This document shows, in pieces, positions 6,374 to 10,355 of a DNA stretch of 10,355 bases. A program made the position numbers and the translations under genes. The stretch is taken from the NCBI GenBank assembly GCA_002085285.1, contig NATK01000030.1, positions 1 to 10,355 on the forward strand, given 5' to 3'. Source of the stretch: Candidatus Latescibacteria bacterium 4484_7. Lineage in GTDB: Bacteria; Krumholzibacteriota; Krumholzibacteriia; Krumholzibacteriales; Krumholzibacteriaceae. The notes under the pieces are model-generated. The model was given only the letters and a program-made list of their open reading frames with translations. It was not told where the DNA came from and searched no databases. The number at the start of each line of letters is the position of its first letter. Positions within the stretch are counted from its first letter, which is position 1.

Positions 6374-7591
6374 CTACACGTCCTCCGAATACCTTATCCC
6401 CGGCATCTCTTCTCCGCTGAGCAGCAGATAGAAGAAGAATACGCCGACGGCACTGAGTGTTCCGGACACGTAGAACACCGAGCCTATCCCAAACATGTCC
6501 ATGACGATGCCCGAGAGTATCGGTGCGACGATCATTCCAACGCTCATCGCAGAGGTGAAGAGCCCCATCGTGGCACCCATTCCTATCCTCTGCCCCACAA
6601 CGACGGAGATCGCACTTGCCGAAGGCATGGCAACTGCACTGCCAAGGCCTACGAACCCGCCTAGAATAAACAATTTCACGAACCCCTTCATCTGAGGTAC
6701 GAAGAACAGGGGCAGCGTTGCGATGACGGAACCGACGATCACGAGCACGACTCTGTCGAACCTGTCGGCGAGTTTGCCGAACGGCCTTTGAAGGAGCGCC
6801 GTAACAAAGACAAGCGAAGAGATTATGACTCCTATTTGAGTGGTGGTCACATCGTAACGCGCAGCGATTATAGGAAGAAATGCCATTATGCTTCCCCTGC
6901 CCATTGCGCTGACCATCCGGAAGACGAGTATCCCCTTCATCGTTCTGCTCTCCACCATCTTTCTGAACGGCACATGCCTTCGATGCCTCGCTCCCGAACT
7001 CACCACGTCCGGCAGAAAGAAGAGCGTTATCAAGAATGCTACGGCAGTCAATGCACTCATCGAATAAAAGGCAGCGGGAAATCCGAATGCATCCTTTAGA
7101 GCTCCGCCAAGGAGTGGGCCGGCTCCCATTCCGAGAAACATAGCAATGTTGAACGTTCCCATCGTTTCCCCCTCGTTCCCTCTCCTCGAAACATCAGCCA
7201 CATAGGCCATCGCTATCGGGAACACCATGGCGGACGCGAAGCCGTGAATCAGCCTTACTGCCACAAGGGAATAGACCGAACCCGCCATTGGATACAGCAG
7301 GGAGAGCACTGCATAGAGCAATAGCCCTGCGGTTATGAACTTCTTCCTCCCCCTGCTGTCAGACAGTCTCCCGATGAGCGGCATGAAGATCACTCTCGAG
7401 ATGGAAAATCCCGAAAAGATGACACCGAGCCAGATGCCAGTCGCTCCGAGGCTCTCTGCGAAGACAGGCATGAGGGGAGCCACTATCCCAAGCCCGAGCG
7501 TTGCGACGAAGAGAACGAGGAAAAGGACGGAGAATATCCTCTTGCCGAGCGGCCCATGTTCATTCAACGCTTCATTATCTTCCAGGCCCAC
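6374..7591 (-). CDS. MFS transporter, 12-TM drug/proton antiporter type
   Basis: Inner-membrane exporter of the major facilitator superfamily. The 405 residues form twelve hydrophobic segments with a charged central loop at about 198-220 (SSGARHRRHVPFRK). Motif A is clear between helices 2 and 3 (GRLSDSRGRKKF, 74-85), with its repeat in the second half (FGKLADRFDR, 271-280). The glycine-rich helix-5 motif of proton antiporters is present (FLGMGAGPLLGG, 152-163), which favours export over uptake. The chosen start is GTG at 7591-7589, with GAGGAG about eight bases upstream on the minus strand. The start lies inside the last codons of the HIT gene (17-base overlap), so the two are probably co-transcribed and translationally coupled. 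The substrate cannot be predicted. A decayed copy of sequence near its stop codon may lie just downstream (6291-6310). Confidence 0.9.
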   Translation of the reverse strand: MGLEDNEALNEHGPLGKRIFSVLFLVLFVATLGLGIVAPLMPVFAESLGATGIWLGVIFSGFSISRVIFMPLIGRLSDSRGRKKFITAGLLLYAVLSLLYPMAGSVYSLVAVRLIHGFASAMVFPIAMAYVADVSRRGNEGETMGTFNIAMFLGMGAGPLLGGALKDAFGFPAAFYSMSALTAVAFLITLFFLPDVVSSGARHRRHVPFRKMVESRTMKGILVFRMVSAMGRGSIMAFLPIIAARYDVTTTQIGVIISSLVFVTALLQRPFGKLADRFDRVVLVIVGSVIATLPLFFVPQMKGFVKLFILGGFVGLGSAVAMPSASAISVVVGQRIGMGATMGLFTSAMSVGMIVAPILSGIVMDMFGIGSVFYVSGTLSAVGVFFFYLLLSGEEMPGIRYSEDV

Positions 7592-8024
7592 CCTTGATCT
7601 CCTCTATTGCATCACTGAGCTTCTTCCTGATCTCTTCAGCCTCACCGTCACTCCCGTAGGGATGACGCGGCCAGAAAAACCCCTTCAAACCATCCCCCCT
7701 ACTCCTCGGGACGATGTGCACGTGGAGATGGGGGACACTCTGGCTTATACGATTGTTGATCGCTACAAACACCCCATCGGCGCCAAGGGCCCTTTCGACA
7801 GCCCTGCTCACAAGCTGAACGTCGAAAAAGATAGGCTCGAGCTCCTCCCGTGGAACATCCATCAACGTCTCGTAGTGCCTGCGCGGTGCAAGAAGGCAAT
7901 GTCCGGGGAAAAGGGGCCTGTGATCGAGAAAGACGAACGAGGCGCCGCTTTCATAGACGACCAGAGCACCCCCCTCTCCTCTTATCATTTTGCAGAAAAG
8001 GCAACTCTCTTCACTGTTCAACAC
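7575..8024 (-). CDS. HIT-family nucleotide hydrolase/transferase
   Basis: Small cytoplasmic histidine-triad protein that hydrolyses or transfers nucleoside phosphates, such as dinucleoside polyphosphates or AMP-amides. The triad HLHVHIVPR (99-107) is intact, with His101 as the expected nucleophile. Two N-terminal cysteines in CLFC (8 and 11), together with His50 and His99, can form the zinc site found in one HIT subgroup. The stretch LDHRPLFPGHCLLAPRRHYE (33-52) is the usual substrate-binding beta strand and turn. The C-terminal part (LKGFFWPRHPYG, then a charged helix) is typical of bacterial HIT proteins. The length of 149 is normal. The start is GTG at 8024-8022 with AAAGGAAAG upstream; the next codon, TTG, is an alternative. 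It is the first gene of a leftward unit with the MFS exporter. No functional link between the two is obvious beyond coupling. Confidence 0.9.
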   Translation of the reverse strand: MLNSEESCLFCKMIRGEGGALVVYESGASFVFLDHRPLFPGHCLLAPRRHYETLMDVPREELEPIFFDVQLVSRAVERALGADGVFVAINNRISQSVPHLHVHIVPRSRGDGLKGFFWPRHPYGSDGEAEEIRKKLSDAIEEIKGGPGR

Positions 8025-8098
8025 GTTTCTTTCCTTTCGTTACAACAGCTATTCAAAGAAGTTACATGAAATATATCCTACCTAAACACCAAAAATTA

Positions 8099-8107
8099 TG
8101 TTAGAAT
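8099..8107 (+). promoter_or_regulatory. Candidate extended -10 promoter for the subtilisin-like protease
   Basis: TGTTAGAAT contains an extended -10 (TGn) followed by TAGAAT, 36 bases before the start codon. No good -35 hexamer is visible at 16-18 bases, which an extended -10 can tolerate. The 119-base region 8025-8143 separates divergent genes, so a minus-strand promoter for the HIT-MFS pair should also lie here. I see only AT-rich sequence without clear boxes on that strand. Confidence 0.4.
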
Positions 8108-8143
8108 ATAAAGGATTATTGCAATCTTGCAGGAGGAAAAAAA

Positions 8144-10355
8144 ATGAAAAAAATCATGGGGCTTATTTTTTTATCTGCCGCAATCGGGCTTTTCTTCATC
8201 GTGATAGGCGCAGCGGCAAGCGGGGCTGCAGCTTCGACGATCGAGACGAACGATCCTGCAGCATCCCGGACGAAACGCCTGCCGGCCGACCTCGCAGCCG
8301 CTCAGAGACACTTCAATAAGATCAATTCTTCTCTGAGATTCCTCGAGAAGGCGAGACACAATTCGGAAATGAGAATGAAGCTGCATGGGCACGCTTTGAC
8401 GACCGCTTCTTCGAGCGATGTCACGGTTACGATGAAATTCGACCACGTGCTCTCCAGTGAAGAGATAGATGCTTTGAAGACAAAAGGAGTCTCCTTCTAC
8501 GATCTCGACGGAAGGGTGGCGAGGACCGGAACGATCTACCCCGCTAAAATCCTCTGGGATGCGATCTACTCCATAGCCGATAGAGACGACGTCGAACGAA
8601 TCGAGGCTGACTGGAACCCCGTCGTCCTGCCTCTCCTCGACGTGAGCTCCCACGAGATACAGGCGGACAGCGCCTGGACATATACAGACCCGATGGGCTA
8701 TCCAATCACGGGAAAGGGCATGAGAATAGCCGACTTCGACACTGGAATAGACGTATTTCATCCTTCGTTCTTCTACGCGGACGGAGACACGTTCGACTGG
8801 ATCGACACCGACGCCTCGGGAGATTTCACCCCCGGCACCGATGCAGTCGACCTGAACAGAAACGGGAGCGCCGATTCAGACGAGCTGCTCGATTACTTCG
8901 ACGGTTGGATCTACGACCCGGCGCAGGTTTGGGGTCCGGGCTCGCCGAGCAACAAGGATAATGGCTATCAGACGTACTGGGACTGGCTGTACAACGATGC
9001 AAACGGAGACGGGCAGCGCAACTTCGGTCCGACCGACGGATTCACTGAATCCGATCCGACGTATGGAGAGTGCCTCTTCATCGCACTGGACAACAACGAC
9101 AATGGGGCACTGGACCCGGGCGAAAGAATCGTGGCGCTCGGCACATCGAAGATCTTCGCCACCATGAACGCCGACTCGACGGAGCGAGTGAGGGGAACAG
9201 ACCTCATCCTCTCCGATTCCGACTCGTACGGTCACGGTTCATCGGTCGCCGGCATCCTAGCAGGAGGAACCGTCGGACGTCACATATTCACCGGGATAGC
9301 ACCAGATGCAGAGATACTCATGGGCTATTTCTTCTCGGACATTCCCATCTCCTACCTCATCCCATGGGCGAGGGGCCGGGGTGCGAATGTCATGCTCTAC
9401 GAGTTCGGAGGATTCGTCTGGCGCTACCTCGACGGCTCCTCGCTCGATGAGCAGCTAATAACCACTGAGAATGCAACTATCCTTCAGGTGACGCCGTCAG
9501 GCAACCTGGGCAGGGGCAACAAGCACGCCATCGCAACGGTCCCTGCGGCCGATTCCGTCACCCTTAACATAAACGTTCCCACGTACGGCGGGAACGCCAT
9601 CACGTACCTATACAGCACTACCTTGTGGCGTACAAACGAAGACGATCTCACGTTTCGACTACAGAGCCCACTTGGCGGAGAGGTGACCCTCGAGGGAGAT
9701 GTAAGCAGCCTCGACGGCTACTATATATGGTTCGACCTTTCTACGAGCCCAAGGGGCACATGCAAGCTCGACGTCTACGTTTCTCACAACGGCAACCCCG
9801 ACTGCCTCGGACAATGGGACCTCACCGTAGTGAACAACTCAACTGGCGACATCGAAATCATCAGCAACATTGCAGACAACCTGTCCTCGTGGGCCGGAGG
9901 TGCCGAGTTCACCAGTTACGCAACAGATGACAGAAATGTGACCTGGCCCGCTACTGCCGACAGCAGCTTCACGAACGGCTCATACTCGACAAGGGGGTTC
10001 GAGGGTTACGGCGGAGTCGGCGGTGGTTCCATACCGCCGGGCGAGATAAGCCAGTTCAGCGGGAGAGGCACAAGGATAGACGGAGTGCATCTCTTGAGCA
10101 TCTGCTCGCCGGGCAATTACGACGTATATTCGACCCGTTCCCACACGGATGGCTCGAATTATCCCCTCGGATCATACAGACAGTTCAGCGGGACGAGTGC
10201 AGCAGGCCCCCATGTCGCCGCCGCCGCGGCTCTGGTGCAGCAGGCATTTCCAGATGCATCTATGGAGGACATTGCATACCTGCTCACCTCCCATGCTGCA
10301 TCGGACGATTTTACGGGCCCTGTGTACAACGACACCTGGGGATGGGGAAAGTTGA
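8144..10355 (+). CDS. Secreted subtilisin-like (S8) serine protease with two insertions, 3' end outside window
   Basis: Secreted endopeptidase of the subtilisin family. The ATG has a strong AGGAGG (8131-8136) seven bases upstream. The frame is open to the right edge (737 codons visible). Residues 1-30 form a signal peptide (MKKIMG, then a hydrophobic run). Residues about 92-160 look like an I9-type propeptide (VTVTMKFDHVLSSEEIDAL to DDVERIEADW). The catalytic set is intact: Asp199 in ADFDTGID, His364 in DSYGHGSSVAG, oxyanion Asn454 in PSGNLG, and Ser685 in FSGTSAAGPHVA. The usual GHGTH is GHGSS here, keeping the catalytic His but losing the second one. Between Asp and His lies an extra block (about 212-345) with several EF-hand-like calcium loops. 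Between Asn and Ser lies an extra beta-rich block (about 467-570) ending in GQWDLTVVNNS, reminiscent of P-like domains. It probably degrades extracellular protein. Sorting or anchoring domains would lie beyond the window. Confidence 0.92.
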   Translation, partial: MKKIMGLIFLSAAIGLFFIVIGAAASGAAASTIETNDPAASRTKRLPADLAAAQRHFNKINSSLRFLEKARHNSEMRMKLHGHALTTASSSDVTVTMKFDHVLSSEEIDALKTKGVSFYDLDGRVARTGTIYPAKILWDAIYSIADRDDVERIEADWNPVVLPLLDVSSHEIQADSAWTYTDPMGYPITGKGMRIADFDTGIDVFHPSFFYADGDTFDWIDTDASGDFTPGTDAVDLNRNGSADSDELLDYFDGWIYDPAQVWGPGSPSNKDNGYQTYWDWLYNDANGDGQRNFGPTDGFTESDPTYGECLFIALDNNDNGALDPGERIVALGTSKIFATMNADSTERVRGTDLILSDSDSYGHGSSVAGILAGGTVGRHIFTGIAPDAEILMGYFFSDIPISYLIPWARGRGANVMLYEFGGFVWRYLDGSSLDEQLITTENATILQVTPSGNLGRGNKHAIATVPAADSVTLNINVPTYGGNAITYLYSTTLWRTNEDDLTFRLQSPLGGEVTLEGDVSSLDGYYIWFDLSTSPRGTCKLDVYVSHNGNPDCLGQWDLTVVNNSTGDIEIISNIADNLSSWAGGAEFTSYATDDRNVTWPATADSSFTNGSYSTRGFEGYGGVGGGSIPPGEISQFSGRGTRIDGVHLLSICSPGNYDVYSTRSHTDGSNYPLGSYRQFSGTSAAGPHVAAAAALVQQAFPDASMEDIAYLLTSHAASDDFTGPVYNDTWGWGKL

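Noticed and set aside
7335..8069. 244-codon plus-strand frame opposite the HIT and MFS genes
   Set aside because: It lies entirely antisense to two well-recognised genes, its protein resembles no known family, and it has no convincing ribosome binding site.
1..10355. CRISPR array, tRNA, rRNA or prophage signal
   Set aside because: No regularly spaced repeats, cloverleaf-like segments, ribosomal RNA motifs or phage structural genes were seen on either strand.

Overview
The window looks bacterial. The genes have Shine-Dalgarno sites (for example AAAGGAG, AAGGAG and AGGAGG), sigma70-type promoter boxes, GTG and TTG starts, and N-terminal Sec-type signals. Base composition is moderately GC-rich by eye, with many ATA, AGG and AGA codons. 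The gene families are common in anaerobic, protein-degrading bacteria from poorly cultivated phyla, but no single gene fixes the taxon and I do not name one.

Layout. Positions 2-838 (+) hold the C-terminal part of an OPT-family oligopeptide transporter that enters from the left. Positions 1006-4326 (+) encode a large exported tricorn-type protease with beta-propellers, a PDZ domain and an S41 catalytic core. A 416-base gene-free stretch (4327-4742) follows, with GC-rich hairpins at its left, a short AT-rich inverted-repeat element in the middle and a near-consensus promoter at its right. Positions 4743-6152 (+) encode a B12-binding radical SAM protein with a TTG start. The minus strand then carries a compact two-gene unit transcribed leftward: a HIT-family hydrolase (8024-7575), whose 3' end overlaps the start of an MFS exporter (7591-6374) by 17 bases. 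From 8144 (+) to the right edge runs an open-ended secreted subtilisin-like protease (737 codons visible) with an intact catalytic set and two large insertions.

How the genes may fit together. Two exported proteases and a peptide transporter lie within 10 kb. This fits extracytoplasmic protein degradation followed by peptide uptake, but each of these genes appears to have its own promoter, so the link is contextual. The radical SAM protein and the HIT-MFS pair have no obvious connection to that theme. I saw no tRNA, rRNA, CRISPR array, transposase gene or phage gene. I did not find a convincing new multi-gene system. The most unusual item is the domain architecture of the subtilisin-like protease.
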